The notes beneath the pieces are model-generated. The model did not search any database, was not told where the DNA came from, and saw only the letters and a program-made list of their open reading frames with translations. Source: Secundilactobacillus angelensis (lineage in GTDB: Bacteria > Bacillota > Bacilli > Lactobacillales > Lactobacillaceae). Taken from it: a DNA stretch of 60,297 bases. Numbering within the stretch: the stretch's first letter is position 1; every line of letters begins with the position of its first letter. The stretch spans positions 1 through 60,297 of the forward strand of contig NZ_JAAXLJ010000015.1 in assembly GCF_012641075.1 (NCBI RefSeq). The letters run 5' to 3'. This document shows positions 47,971 through 57,245 of the stretch, piece after piece. The translations under genes and the position numbers were made by a program.

Positions 47971-48870
47971 TTAAAGCTGATTTTCGTGTTCAATCAAAGT
48001 GGCAAAGTCGGCCGGAATCGGTGCATAGCACGTAATTTGCTGCTGTGCAAACGGATTGTAAAAACTGACAGAAGCACAGTGCAATGCCTGCCGGTGAATC
48101 CACGGATTCGTTTGCTGGCCGTACAAAAAATCTCCTACTAATGGGTGACCGAGACTGGCCATATGCACACGAATCTGATGCGTCCGACCAGTATGCAACC
48201 GAACTCGTAAAAGCGTTGTTGCTTGCATCCGTTTAACAACCCAATATTCCGTTTGCGCAGAACGGCCATCTGAGCGAACCATCCGCTTGATAAAGGAACC
48301 TGGCTGCCTGCCGATTGGTGCATCAATAACAGCGTGTTGCTGTGACATAACGCCCGATACAACACATAAATACGTTTTTTTCAAGCTGTGTTGTTTAAGT
48401 TGAGTATCTAACACTGTATGTGCAAAATGGTGTTTAGCAAAAATGACGATGCCGCTGGTCTCACGGTCGAGTCGAGTCACAATGTGCGTCACCTGACTAG
48501 CGGCATGGGTCCGTGTTAAGTAACCCTTCACACGATTGACCATGGAATCATCCGCATAGATATGTGATGGCACCGAAGCAACTTCTGCTGGTTTATTCAC
48601 CACCAAAAAATGATCATCCTCATAGAGAATATCTAGTGGTGTATCCGATACTTGTAGATGATCGCTGGGAATTTCTGGTGGCAACGTCACTTTCAATCGC
48701 TGTCCTGACCGCATTTTATAGGTTACCCGAACTTGTGTGCCATCCACACAGATACTGCCACCTGAAAACTTGATTTGTTTTAACAGTGTTCTACTGATTC
48801 CTTGTTGTCGCATGAAAGTACGAACGTAAATCGGCGAATCACCAGTATACTGCCATTCAAACTCAATCAA
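47971..48870 (-). CDS. RluA-family pseudouridine synthase
   Basis: 299 residues. Converts uridine to pseudouridine in 23S rRNA or tRNA. The catalytic motif VTRLDRETSG has the nucleophile D135. The N-terminal 60 residues form an S4-like RNA-binding part (GISRTLLKQIKFSGGSICVDG). The C-terminal TGRTHQIRVHMASLGHPLVGD is typical. The TTG start lies inside the nadK gene end (8-nt overlap) after GGGGTG. Target base unknown. B. subtilis YjbO is the positional homologue beside nadK and relQ. Confidence 0.93.
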   Translation of the reverse strand: MIEFEWQYTGDSPIYVRTFMRQQGISRTLLKQIKFSGGSICVDGTQVRVTYKMRSGQRLKVTLPPEIPSDHLQVSDTPLDILYEDDHFLVVNKPAEVASVPSHIYADDSMVNRVKGYLTRTHAASQVTHIVTRLDRETSGIVIFAKHHFAHTVLDTQLKQHSLKKTYLCVVSGVMSQQHAVIDAPIGRQPGSFIKRMVRSDGRSAQTEYWVVKRMQATTLLRVRLHTGRTHQIRVHMASLGHPLVGDFLYGQQTNPWIHRQALHCASVSFYNPFAQQQITCYAPIPADFATLIEHENQL

Positions 48871-49666
48871 TCGGTTTCACCCCAATAAAGGATTCGGATA
48901 CACGTTTCCAGAACTGAGTATGACGATACTGTGCAAAAGCGATGCGTTGCTTAGAGATTCGGTAGGTCACCGATTTAATCTGTCGGTTCTCAACCATTTT
49001 TTGGTCACAAGTCATCAAATTTTCATCTAACTGCACCGGCTCTACACGCACCCATTCATTTGGTGAAATGATGATTGGCGAACCCAACGTTCGAAAGACC
49101 CGATTATTGATCGAAGCAATTTCAGAAACCTGGACCACGTTTAGCTCTGAACTGATTACCGCACCACCAGCCGACTTATTATAGGCCGTCGAACCAGTTG
49201 GGGTGGAAACGCATAGGCCGTCACCCCGAAAAAGTTCAAAGAGCTGGTCTTTAATATAGACGTTTGCCAGCATGGTCCCAGTAACCTTTTTTAAAGTTGA
49301 TTCGTTCAACGCTAGCATGGTTTCATGATTGCCATTGCTGTATTCAATCATAATATCTAGTAACGGATAACTCACACTTTGACCGTTATCGTGAACCAGA
49401 CTATCAATCAACTCATCTACTTCATAGTCGCGCCAGTCGGTATAAAATCCCAAATGCCCAGTATGAATCCCTACAAACCGAACGTTGTCCAGCTGGTCTT
49501 CGTAATGATGAAAAGCCGACAGTAAGGTGCCATCGCCGCCAACAGTAATTAAAATATCCGGGTGTGCGTTATCTAACGTTAAATGTTCACTTTTAATTTT
49601 CATCTTCAACGCATTTGAAACCCGTGTTGATTCTGGACCTGTATTACTAAATATCCCGATTTTCAT
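48863..49666 (-). CDS. nadK: NAD kinase
   Basis: 267 residues. Makes NADP from NAD and ATP. The GGDGTL motif spans 43-48, followed by LNESTLKK and TPTGSTAYNKSAGG, which hold NAD. Its ATG overlaps the relQ stop by one base (TAATG), and its end overlaps the pseudouridine synthase gene, so the three genes form a coupled operon. Confidence 0.97.
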   Translation of the reverse strand: MKIGIFSNTGPESTRVSNALKMKIKSEHLTLDNAHPDILITVGGDGTLLSAFHHYEDQLDNVRFVGIHTGHLGFYTDWRDYEVDELIDSLVHDNGQSVSYPLLDIMIEYSNGNHETMLALNESTLKKVTGTMLANVYIKDQLFELFRGDGLCVSTPTGSTAYNKSAGGAVISSELNVVQVSEIASINNRVFRTLGSPIIISPNEWVRVEPVQLDENLMTCDQKMVENRQIKSVTYRISKQRIAFAQYRHTQFWKRVSESFIGVKPID

Positions 49667-50322
49667 TACTGATCATCCCTCTTATTTGGTGGCTGCGGAT
49701 CAGAGCCCTTGCCATATGAAAATAAGTGCTGTGCTTCTTGAATTTCTTCTCGTATTTCGGACATTTCCGTATCTAGCTTAAAGGCTGCCTCACCCGCCCG
49801 CTGGAGTCTCGCACTTAATTCTTCCGGAAATTCTCCCTGATATTTGTAATTCAATGAATGCTCGATTGTCGCCCAAAAGTTCATAGCAAGCGTCCTGACT
49901 TGCACTTCAGCCAAAATCTTCTTTTCTCCCGTGACCATTTGAACGGGATACTCGATCACAATATGATAAGAGCGATAACCGCTGGGCTTTTCATTGTGAA
50001 TATAATCACGTTCTTCCAGAATAGTCATGTCTGAACGCTTTCTAAGTAAATCAACGACCTGATAAATATCTTCGACGAATTGACACATAATTCGCAGTCC
50101 CGCAATATCTTGCATATCCTGCTCAAGCCGCTCTTCTGAAACGTGTCGCCGGTTCATTTTTTCTTTAATACTGTCTACTGGCTTTACCCTGCCGGTAACA
50201 AATTCAATGGGTGAACGCTGATTTTTGTTTTGAAATTGCTTACGCATCCCCCGTAATTTAACTTTTAGCTCATCCACTGCCTGGTTATATGGCAGCAAAA
50301 AGTGATTCCAATTTTCAATCAA
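49666..50322 (-). CDS. relQ: Small alarmone synthetase RelQ (GTP pyrophosphokinase)
   Basis: About 218 residues. Makes (p)ppGpp from GTP/GDP and ATP, and has no hydrolase domain. The RelA/SpoT synthetase domain shows GRVKPVDSIKEKM, QDIAGLRIMCQFVEDIY, the GYRSYHIVIEYP segment and EVQVRTLAMNFWATIEHSLNYK. I prefer TTG at 50322 (GAGG 8 nt upstream, reading MIENWNHFLLPY like known RelQ) over GTG at 50331. It heads the relQ-nadK-rluD operon. Confidence 0.95.
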   Translation of the reverse strand: MIENWNHFLLPYNQAVDELKVKLRGMRKQFQNKNQRSPIEFVTGRVKPVDSIKEKMNRRHVSEERLEQDMQDIAGLRIMCQFVEDIYQVVDLLRKRSDMTILEERDYIHNEKPSGYRSYHIVIEYPVQMVTGEKKILAEVQVRTLAMNFWATIEHSLNYKYQGEFPEELSARLQRAGEAAFKLDTEMSEIREEIQEAQHLFSYGKGSDPQPPNKRDDQ

Positions 50323-50557
50323 GCTGTTCACCTCGAGTTGGTTTCAAATGATTGTGGTTTGTTATACAAACAGACTTTATTTTAGCATATTTTTGGCACA
50401 GTTGGGTTAGTTGGGCAAAGAAGAATTTGTTTACTTAAATAATCGGTCCGTCAGCCAGTGCAATTATTTGTATAATAGTGGAAAACAGTTTTACCCATTC
50501 TAACGGTGTTTGAAACCGGTTTAGCCTTTCCTAGCAGTATTTACATAGCCTAAATCC

Positions 50558-50585
50558 TTGCATTTCGCTCAAAATGCTTTATGAT
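50558..50585 (+). promoter_or_regulatory. Candidate promoter of spxH
   Basis: TTGCAT (-35) and TATGAT (-10), 16-nt spacer, about 57 nt before the start. A second TATAAT at 50471-50476 lacks a -35. The rest of the 320-nt gap between relQ and spxH shows nothing else that I can support. Confidence 0.45.
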
Positions 50586-50642
50586 TATTTTTGAACTGAA
50601 GGTCGTTTACAAGTTAACGGCTAATTAATGGAGGAAATTACT

Positions 50643-51260
50643 TTGCTAGAAGTATATCTGTTTATCAACCCATTAGGCAGTCGCTGTATGAAGTCGGAAA
50701 AGTATATTCTACGTCTCGCCGATCAAATTTTCGGCGATATCTCCTATCAATTTATTCCGTTACTTAATCCGCAAATGATTGATCAGCATTTAAAGGCGAC
50801 CAATCAAGACTGTCATAATTTGGAATTACGAAATGAACAATTTGACTTACACTATCGAATTATTTTAGACTACAAGGCTGCCCTGTTTCAGGGAAAGAAA
50901 AAAGGCCGACTGTTTTTGTTGAACCTGCAAAATCAACTGGTAGAACAAGGTCAACCCTACTCAGAACGACTGGTGATGGAAATCGCCAAACATGTCCGCC
51001 TAGATCTTGAAATGTTCAAGGAGGATCGTCAGTCTGAATTAGCCCGGCGTGCTTTTCAAGCGGATCAACGTTTAGCATCAGAGATGAACGTTGCCAAACC
51101 TTCTACTGCGATTCTATATAATGCTGATGTTTCTGAATGTGGTTTGATGCTGACGGACGTCACCTACCAAGCACTGTATGATATTTGTGAGAATAATGGT
51201 TTGCTCGCTGAAAAGGCGTTAGAACAGAAGAAATCAACCCCTAACTTACATATTCTTTAA
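50643..51260 (+). CDS. spxH: SpxH/YjbH-type ClpXP adaptor (DsbA-like fold)
   Basis: 205 residues from the chosen start. YjbH/SpxH proteins present Spx to ClpXP for degradation. The thioredoxin-like fold shows in LEVYLFINPLGSRCMKSEKYI. B. subtilis has two cysteines in this region, while here only one (SRCMKSE) remains, as in some other lactobacilli. The start is TTG at 50643, because GGAGG lies 8 nt before it and just after an out-of-place ATG at 50628. Its presumed target spx lies 4 kb away at 55265. Confidence 0.85.
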   Translation: MLEVYLFINPLGSRCMKSEKYILRLADQIFGDISYQFIPLLNPQMIDQHLKATNQDCHNLELRNEQFDLHYRIILDYKAALFQGKKKGRLFLLNLQNQLVEQGQPYSERLVMEIAKHVRLDLEMFKEDRQSELARRAFQADQRLASEMNVAKPSTAILYNADVSECGLMLTDVTYQALYDICENNGLLAEKALEQKKSTPNLHIL

Positions 51261-51277
51261 TACGTGTAAGTGGTCAT

Positions 51278-51317
51278 AAAAAGCGATCTGTATAAAATAC
51301 AGGTCGCTCTTTTTTTG
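51278..51317. terminator. Terminator after spxH, shared with pepF
   Basis: Arms AGCGATCTGTAT and ATACAGGTCGCT are followed by a T-run on the plus strand. An A-run on the other side allows use by the convergent pepF transcript. Confidence 0.85.
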
Positions 51318-51326
51318 CATCAAAAC

Positions 51327-53138
51327 TCACATCGTTTCAGCTAAGGTCTCAAATTGATCCAACCGTTTTTCAAATTCGGCAAACGCCTGATCAAGATACG
51401 TTGTTTGCGTCATATCAACGCCAGCTTTTTGCATCACGTTAATCGGATAATCAGAACTACCGGATTTTAAATAATCAAGGTACGCATCCCGCTTAGCAGT
51501 ATCGCCACTAGTAATCCGCTGTGCCAATGTGTTAGCAGCAGCAAAGCCAGTAGCGTACTGATAAACGTAATAGTTGTAATAGAAATGAGGAATCCGAGCC
51601 CATTCATCTGCAATCTCAGGATCAGAGATTACCGCTTCACCGTAGTATTTCTTGTTCAGATCCAAATAGAATTTGCTCAAGAATTCAGCCGTTAAGGGTT
51701 GACCAGCAGCATCTTGTTCATGAATAAAGTGCTCAAACTCCGCAAACTGTGTCTGACGGAAGACCGTCCCCTTAAAGCCATCCAAATAATGATTTAATAT
51801 GAACGCCTGAATCTGTTTATCAGAATATTGGTTCAGCAAGTAATCTGTCAGCAGTGTCTCGTTAGTGGTCGACGCAATTTCAGCAACAAAAATTGAATAA
51901 TCACCATACTGGTAAGGTTGATTATGGGTTGTGTAATAGCTATGCATACTGTGACCCATTTCATGGACCAGCGTGAACAAGCTTTCAAGATTGTCCTGCC
52001 AATTCAGCAAAATATAAGGTGCCGTATCATACATGCCAGACGAGTATGCACCAGACCGCTTACCCTTGTTCTCGACCACATCGATCCAGCGAGAATCAAA
52101 TGCTTCTTGAACGTGACTGAGATAATCCGATCCTAAAACCGCCAATGCTTTGAGTGCCTCAGCCTTAGCTTCCTCAAAAGTATACGACAATTTTGGTTCA
52201 CCCGTGATCGGTGTGTACAAGTCGTACATGTGTAGTTCCTTTAGTTTCAAAATCCGCTTACGTAACGCGACATAGCGATGCAACAATGGCAAATGATCGT
52301 TGACACTTGTCACCAGTGAGTCAAACACGCTAACTGGTATATGATTACTGCTCATCGCTGCTTGCCTGGCATTCTGATAGTGGTGAACGGACGCTTCAAA
52401 ATTATGGGTTTTAACATTGCCTGAAAGCGTTGCGGCCAAGGTATGGCGGAACTGATGGTAGACCGCATACAGTTGCTTAAACGCCATTTTACGAACCTCT
52501 GGCTGAGTTGACTGAATCAATTGGTCATAAACACCTTGCGTCAACTGTACCGTGACCCCATCATCATCCTCAACGACTGGAAATTCCAAGTCAGCATCGT
52601 TTAAGACACCGAATGTATTACTAGAAGCACCCAGTGCGTCTCCTGCCTGAGCCAATAATTTTTCTGCAGCGGGGGTCAAGACGTGTTCGCGGCCGTCAGT
52701 AATTGTCCGCAGATAGTGTTCATAAGGTTTTAGAGATGGCTCTGTTTCGATCCATTGGTCAAGAGTGCTTGGTTTTACGGCTAGCAATTCAGGCTCAAAC
52801 CAAGCAATGTTACTTTCTAACTTCGTCAACATACTCTGAGTCCGGCCGCTTAACGCCTGATTCTCCGAATTTGCAGTATCCTGGTCATGTTTTAAAGACG
52901 CGAAGACATACAATTTTTCTGCTGGCCGAATGGTTGTCATGATTGATTCAATCACACTAACCAGTTTTTTAGCGCTCTCAGCCAATTTGCCTTCAAGTTT
53001 TGGCAGCGCATCGATCTCTTTTGATACTCGATCAAAGGCCGCATTAAAAGCCTCATCGTCTTTAAAAATTGGTGTCAGGTCCCAAGTTAGCTTTGAATCT
53101 ACCTGATCACGAGTGGGTAATTGTTTAATATCTGACAA
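51327..53138 (-). CDS. pepF: Oligoendopeptidase F
   Basis: About 603 residues. Cytoplasmic M3B zinc peptidase that cuts peptides of roughly 7-17 residues. The zinc site HEMGH lies near residues 392-396 (LVHEMGHSMHSYY), with the third ligand region FVAEIASTTNE about 27 residues on. I prefer TTG at 53138 (reading MSDIKQLPTRDQV, with AAAAGG upstream) to the TTG at 53177, which lacks a clear ribosome site. It follows coiA, the common order in Firmicutes. Confidence 0.95.
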   Translation of the reverse strand: MSDIKQLPTRDQVDSKLTWDLTPIFKDDEAFNAAFDRVSKEIDALPKLEGKLAESAKKLVSVIESIMTTIRPAEKLYVFASLKHDQDTANSENQALSGRTQSMLTKLESNIAWFEPELLAVKPSTLDQWIETEPSLKPYEHYLRTITDGREHVLTPAAEKLLAQAGDALGASSNTFGVLNDADLEFPVVEDDDGVTVQLTQGVYDQLIQSTQPEVRKMAFKQLYAVYHQFRHTLAATLSGNVKTHNFEASVHHYQNARQAAMSSNHIPVSVFDSLVTSVNDHLPLLHRYVALRKRILKLKELHMYDLYTPITGEPKLSYTFEEAKAEALKALAVLGSDYLSHVQEAFDSRWIDVVENKGKRSGAYSSGMYDTAPYILLNWQDNLESLFTLVHEMGHSMHSYYTTHNQPYQYGDYSIFVAEIASTTNETLLTDYLLNQYSDKQIQAFILNHYLDGFKGTVFRQTQFAEFEHFIHEQDAAGQPLTAEFLSKFYLDLNKKYYGEAVISDPEIADEWARIPHFYYNYYVYQYATGFAAANTLAQRITSGDTAKRDAYLDYLKSGSSDYPINVMQKAGVDMTQTTYLDQAFAEFEKRLDQFETLAETM

Positions 53139-53192
53139 AGACAGCACATCCTTTTCACAGAAATTTATTACTGCCAATAGCTTACCACACGA

Positions 53193-54242
53193 CTACTGAG
53201 GTAATGCAACCAATTGCCACGACTTTTCGTCCAGTGTTTTTAAAATGCCATGCCGTTTCAGCAAATCGACATACTGTCTTAGCTGTCGCCCCCAGCTATC
53301 AACGACCTGCTGGGTGGTACATTGAAGAAGCTGTGCACCCTCAAAATGAATACTGATTTTTGCGGCCCATTTTTCTAAATCAAGCTGACTAATTAGGGAA
53401 CCAATATGTCTTTGATGCAATAAGATAGTCATTAACGTCGCCCAGATGATTGGACATTCACAGATCAACGGTTCCGAATCAGTAAACTCATAACACAAAG
53501 CAGGAATATCTTGCAGCAATGCCTGGTGCTCATAGCAAAATTGCTGCCACTTCCGCCACTTCGGCGTCTTATAGTACAATCCCATCTGAATTTGGCGCTG
53601 TAACTGTTTTTGGATTAATTTAACAGCTAGTGGTGCTCTCTTCGCATACTGAGTACCATGACTCGTTTTAGCCCAGCCTTGGAGCAGACCCATACCGTCA
53701 ATTGTTAAATGGTGCCAAATAATTAGGCACTGCTGTTGTGTCTCCCAAAAAATGATGTACCACCCTAATTTTTCAGAATACTGCAGCCATTTTTCAGCAT
53801 GCCGAACTGACGCCGTTTTTCGCAGATAATCTGCCCCTAAAATCCAAATGACTTCCAAACCATAGCCGCTGTAACCTTGATTACGCTGCTGCAGTTTTGT
53901 CACCGAAATTGGTGAGCATTGATACTCGATGGCAAGTTTACGATCCGCTCTCGTCATCAGCAAATCGGGGCGCTGTGCCAGCGACTGAATGTACGGCTCT
54001 AATTCTATCCTGTCCGTGCCAAAATAATCTGCCAGCTGCCACTTCCCAGTCAAATGCGCCTGCGTTTCAGATTCACTAAAGGGTCGACAGCGAGAATTAG
54101 CGCGGTGTGCGAAGTGGGCCACCATCCGTGTTCCACGCTTCAAAATAACCTGTTCGCGACAGCTGGGGCAAAAATAAGTGGCTTGCCGATGGGCATCGTT
54201 AGCACATATCCGATTGTTGCGTTCATTTTGCGCGGTTAGCAT
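53193..54242 (-). CDS. coiA: Competence protein CoiA family
   Basis: 349 residues. CoiA is induced with late competence genes and helps recombination of incoming DNA. An N-terminal zinc-ribbon-like part (FCPSCREQV, with further Cys/His near 45-52) precedes a PD-(D/E)xK nuclease-like core (RPDLLMTRADRKLAIEYQCSPIS), then a variable C-terminus. The ATG has a modest AGCGGG site. It is co-transcribed with pepF. No other competence genes are in the window, so transformability cannot be claimed. Confidence 0.88.
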   Translation of the reverse strand: MLTAQNERNNRICANDAHRQATYFCPSCREQVILKRGTRMVAHFAHRANSRCRPFSESETQAHLTGKWQLADYFGTDRIELEPYIQSLAQRPDLLMTRADRKLAIEYQCSPISVTKLQQRNQGYSGYGLEVIWILGADYLRKTASVRHAEKWLQYSEKLGWYIIFWETQQQCLIIWHHLTIDGMGLLQGWAKTSHGTQYAKRAPLAVKLIQKQLQRQIQMGLYYKTPKWRKWQQFCYEHQALLQDIPALCYEFTDSEPLICECPIIWATLMTILLHQRHIGSLISQLDLEKWAAKISIHFEGAQLLQCTTQQVVDSWGRQLRQYVDLLKRHGILKTLDEKSWQLVALPQ

Positions 54243-54325
54243 CTGTACACCCGCTTTCTGGTATATTTACAGATAACTACGCAAACTAACAGGAAAATTG
54301 TTTAGCGCGATAATACGAGAACCCA

Positions 54326-54370
54326 AAAAAGTGCGTTAAGCTTAACAAATCAAAGCTTAACGCACTTTTT
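54326..54370 (-). terminator. Terminator of mecA
   Basis: An 18-bp perfect stem (AAAAAGTGCGTTAAGCTT and its complement) with a 9-nt loop. The minus-strand T-run is included in the stem. Confidence 0.92.
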
Positions 54371-54383
54371 ATTTTAACAATGA

Positions 54384-55097
54384 CTACTTGACAGAAAAGT
54401 AACGGCGGGTCAGTTCTAATGCACTCTGCGCCATAATCTTTTTGCCATGCTCGTCAAGAACATCAGCAGTAATCTTTGTTTTCTCTGCATACTCGTAAGC
54501 AACAGCCAATTCATCTTTAATTGATTCCGGTGAGGTTTCGTTCACTCTAAAAATCAGTTCCAAATAGTAGTCGGTTTTATAATGATATAAATTAGAAGCA
54601 GCATCGGATAACTTCAATGCTCCAGCAATCGCAATCATATCATCAAAGTTGTGCAACTTTAAAACCGTCGTGTGAAGTGGCGAAGTCTTGGTAACGGGTG
54701 ATGTCTGCTGATCTGACGTTGACTCTTGTTTGTCTTCAGTCGTATCACCGTCTGTTTGCATCAACTGTTTCTTTAAGAAGTCAGGTACTTCATCTTCGTT
54801 AACCATTTCAATGTCGGGAGAGTCCGTTTCATCTTCAGTATCGGTTGGAATATCGTCCGCACCACCCTTGCTAATAAACAGCTCAAGTCCGTTACGATTA
54901 GGTAAGACTTGAAAAGTGACAGCATCCGTCTCCTGAAATTGATGATCCACATCAACTTCCTCTAGAATACTGTAGAAGAAACTTTCAATTTGCTTGTGGT
55001 TACCAAGCAGATCAAGGACGGTAATGCCCCGTTGGGTTAAATCATCGTTTCCAATTACAACTCGAATCGTATTTTCATTAATTCTTTCCATTTCCAT
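54384..55097 (-). CDS. mecA: Adaptor protein MecA
   Basis: 237 residues. Delivers ComK/ComX-type and other proteins to ClpC-ClpP for degradation, so it restrains competence. An N-terminal target-binding domain (MERINENTIRVVIGNDDL) is joined by an acidic linker (about 85-130, Glu/Asp/Gln/Thr-rich) to the C-terminal Clp-binding domain (about 140-237). The ATG follows AGAGGTG. It forms a single-gene unit. Confidence 0.95.
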   Translation of the reverse strand: MEMERINENTIRVVIGNDDLTQRGITVLDLLGNHKQIESFFYSILEEVDVDHQFQETDAVTFQVLPNRNGLELFISKGGADDIPTDTEDETDSPDIEMVNEDEVPDFLKKQLMQTDGDTTEDKQESTSDQQTSPVTKTSPLHTTVLKLHNFDDMIAIAGALKLSDAASNLYHYKTDYYLELIFRVNETSPESIKDELAVAYEYAEKTKITADVLDEHGKKIMAQSALELTRRYFSVK

Positions 55098-55264
55098 GAC
55101 CCAACACCTCTTTCTGCCCGTACCAAGATTTACCTATCTCCATAGTATAGAATTTTCGCAGTTTGTAAAGTATCTGGCTTAATTTTTTTGAAATTATCAC
55201 GCATTCAGCCACTTAAAAAGCGCAATCTGCCATTCGTTGATAACCAATCTTCAAGACCATTAAA

Positions 55265-55669
55265 TTACCCGGCATCCGCGGCTTTAATCGCTTTTTCCAG
55301 TTCAAGAACCCGAATGTGCCTTGGTAAAAAACGACGGATCTCGTCCTCATTGAACCCCACTTGCAAACGCTTTTCGTCAAAGAGAATCGGCCGTCTTAAT
55401 AAACCGGGATGTTGGGTGATTAAGTTGATCAATTCGCTCACTGGAAGATTATCTATTTCCACTGTCAGTCGCTTATAATCTTTAGACCGTTTCGAGATAA
55501 TATCTTCCGTACCGTTCTCAGTCAGCTGTAGGATCAACCTAAGTTGTTTGGCATTTGGCGCTTGCACAAAAATATTTTGCTCAACAAAGTCAACATCGTG
55601 TGCCTTGAGCCACTTTTTGGCTTTTCGACAGGACGTGCAACTGGGTGAAGTAAATAATGTGACCGTCAT
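55265..55669 (-). CDS. spx: Redox regulator Spx (ArsC family)
   Basis: 134 residues from the chosen start. Spx binds the RNA polymerase alpha subunit and redirects transcription during thiol stress. The redox switch CTSC is near residues 11-14, and the conserved RRPILFDEKRLQVGFN follows near 90. I choose ATG at 55669 because GGAGG lies 8 nt before it. A TTG upstream (55684) precedes that site. Control by SpxH and ClpXP is expected. The gap to mecA (167 nt) shows no clear element. Confidence 0.95.
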   Translation of the reverse strand: MTVTLFTSPSCTSCRKAKKWLKAHDVDFVEQNIFVQAPNAKQLRLILQLTENGTEDIISKRSKDYKRLTVEIDNLPVSELINLITQHPGLLRRPILFDEKRLQVGFNEDEIRRFLPRHIRVLELEKAIKAADAG

Positions 55670-55800
55670 AGGAATTGCCTCCAAACTATGGGAACTAGAG
55701 GGATGCTTACCATCAAATCATTTGCTATCTCCACTATAACAAACTCCCTGTTCACTGAAAATGGAATTCACTAAAAGGTCACGAACATCTCAGGCATTCG

Positions 55801-56544
55801 TCACAATTTGACTGGAAATGACTTTCTTACTTCGGGTAATTTAACTGGAATTCTGCCGGCCGCATCCTGAGCTTGCTGCTTTAAAGCTGTTAAATCACCA
55901 ACTTGGGGAAGGTGTGTCAGCAGCAATTGACCAACCTTGGCATCCGCTGCCAACTGGCCAGACTCACCAGCCGTCATATGCCATTTGGTACCAACTTTAT
56001 CATTAAAGAAGTTAGTATCAGTCATCAGCAAATCAGCTGAGCTTGCAAACGGCACCAACTCGGGAATATAAGCCGTATCAGCAGTGAAAACAAGCGTTTC
56101 TCCATTATCATTTTCAACTATTCTCATGCCAAATGCTGGAACAGGATGTTTCATCGGTAGAAACGAAATTGTCAGCGGTCCAAGGTGCAAAGTATCGGTG
56201 GGCGCATAACCCATTCCCTGTGAAGCATGATCCCAGGTTAAACTGCCAAACATCAATGGGTCTGCTGTGGCACCGTAAATTGGCAGAATTCTTCGATTTG
56301 GTCGTTCCTCATGCAGTTGCCAGTAATACTGCAACACGCCAACGTCAGCCACGTGATCATGATGGTAATGGGACAGAATTACTGCATCCAGCTGTAGCGG
56401 ATCCAAAACCTTCTCTAAACTCAGTAAAGCCCCACTACCGCAATCCATCAACAAATGATACCCATTTGACTCGATTAAATAACTGCTAGTACCCACACCG
56501 TTGGCTGGGTACCCGCCATAATATCCTAGAACTGTTATTTTCAA
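55801..56544 (-). CDS. RNase Z-like metallo-beta-lactamase hydrolase (YhfI type)
   Basis: About 247 residues. The zinc motif HYHHDH (in [15 protein letters not shown]) and later TADTAY, MTDTNFF and LLTHLPQ place it in the RNase Z/YhfI branch of the metallo-beta-lactamase fold. No exosite arm for tRNA is visible, so tRNA 3' processing is uncertain. The start is TTG at 56544 ([13 protein letters not shown] with AAAGGGCG 7 nt upstream). Longer reading frames have no ribosome site. Substrate unknown. Confidence 0.85.
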   Translation of the reverse strand: MKITVLGYYGGYPANGVGTSSYLIESNGYHLLMDCGSGALLSLEKVLDPLQLDAVILSHYHHDHVADVGVLQYYWQLHEERPNRRILPIYGATADPLMFGSLTWDHASQGMGYAPTDTLHLGPLTISFLPMKHPVPAFGMRIVENDNGETLVFTADTAYIPELVPFASSADLLMTDTNFFNDKVGTKWHMTAGESGQLAADAKVGQLLLTHLPQVGDLTALKQQAQDAAGRIPVKLPEVRKSFPVKL

Positions 56545-56611
56545 TCTATTACGCCCTTTCAAAATTACTATTTTAGATGACGCTAAGCTCAAGTCTAGGC
56601 AACGCCTTTAA

Positions 56612-56641
56612 TTACCATTTTAGAGTGGCTAATTGTATAAT
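56612..56641 (+). promoter_or_regulatory. Promoter of the ABM-like protein gene
   Basis: TTACCA (-35) and a perfect TATAAT (-10) are separated by 18 nt, 28 nt before the ATG. Confidence 0.55.
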
Positions 56642-56669
56642 AATGGTGATAAGTCAGGAGGAATGAATT

Positions 56670-57173
56670 ATGATTACTCGAATAAGCATCACTTATGGTA
56701 CCAAGCAAGTCTTATCAAAGCTTCAAACCCGTTATCCAGATCGAAAACTGTTATTACTAGATTCTTCAACTTCTGGTGAACAACTTGCATTATTAGACGT
56801 CTCAGGACAAGAATCGGTGTTTAGCTCACCCATTCATTATGACATCAAAGGCCACCGTGGGACAACCGACTGGCAGGGATTTATCAATTTTATTTACATT
56901 GATAATTTATCCCCTGACGACCAAAAGGTTTTCAACTCGAAAGCTAATCATTTTTTGACCACTGACCCAATGCCCGAAGGAATGCGGTCAATTTATTTTA
57001 TGAAAGACGAAAAGAATCGTTCCAATAACATTTTATTGACTACTTGGGAAAAATCGGATGACTTCACCTACTGGAAAAAGAATGATTCCTTCACACCTTT
57101 TAACTATTTCTTATCCAGCCAGAATAATTATCACGAAGCTAGTTACCATTTTTTCAAACCTGAAGACAAGTAA
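56670..57173 (+). CDS. Protein with a probable antibiotic-biosynthesis-monooxygenase-like (ABM) fold
   Basis: 167 residues. The second half (about 70-150) has the ABM ferredoxin-like pattern: NFIYIDNLSPDDQKVFNSKA, then a strand, then LLTTWEKSDDFTYWKKNDSF, which matches the W-E-x2-x-F-x2-W-x3-x-F segment of this group. Members include heme-degrading and quinol monooxygenases, but catalytic residues cannot be assigned here. The N-terminal 60 residues match nothing I know. GGAGG lies 8 nt before the ATG. It precedes the DUF2075 gene by 72 nt with a hairpin between. The function is open. Confidence 0.6.
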   Translation: MITRISITYGTKQVLSKLQTRYPDRKLLLLDSSTSGEQLALLDVSGQESVFSSPIHYDIKGHRGTTDWQGFINFIYIDNLSPDDQKVFNSKANHFLTTDPMPEGMRSIYFMKDEKNRSNNILLTTWEKSDDFTYWKKNDSFTPFNYFLSSQNNYHEASYHFFKPEDK

Positions 57174-57186
57174 TTCTTACTGTGTT

Positions 57187-57214
57187 AATCCATACGGTCA
57201 TCGGCTGTATGGAT
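57187..57214 (+). terminator. Hairpin between the ABM-like and DUF2075 genes
   Basis: Nine perfect pairs (AATCCATAC and its complement) with an 11-nt loop, followed by TATTTACTGTTTT. A weak or partial terminator. Confidence 0.45.
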
Positions 57215-57245
57215 TATTTACTGTTTTCATAAAAGGAGAATTATC

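Noticed and set aside
50471-50476. TATAAT as the main spxH promoter
   Set aside because: No -35 at a workable distance. A better pair lies at 50558-50585.
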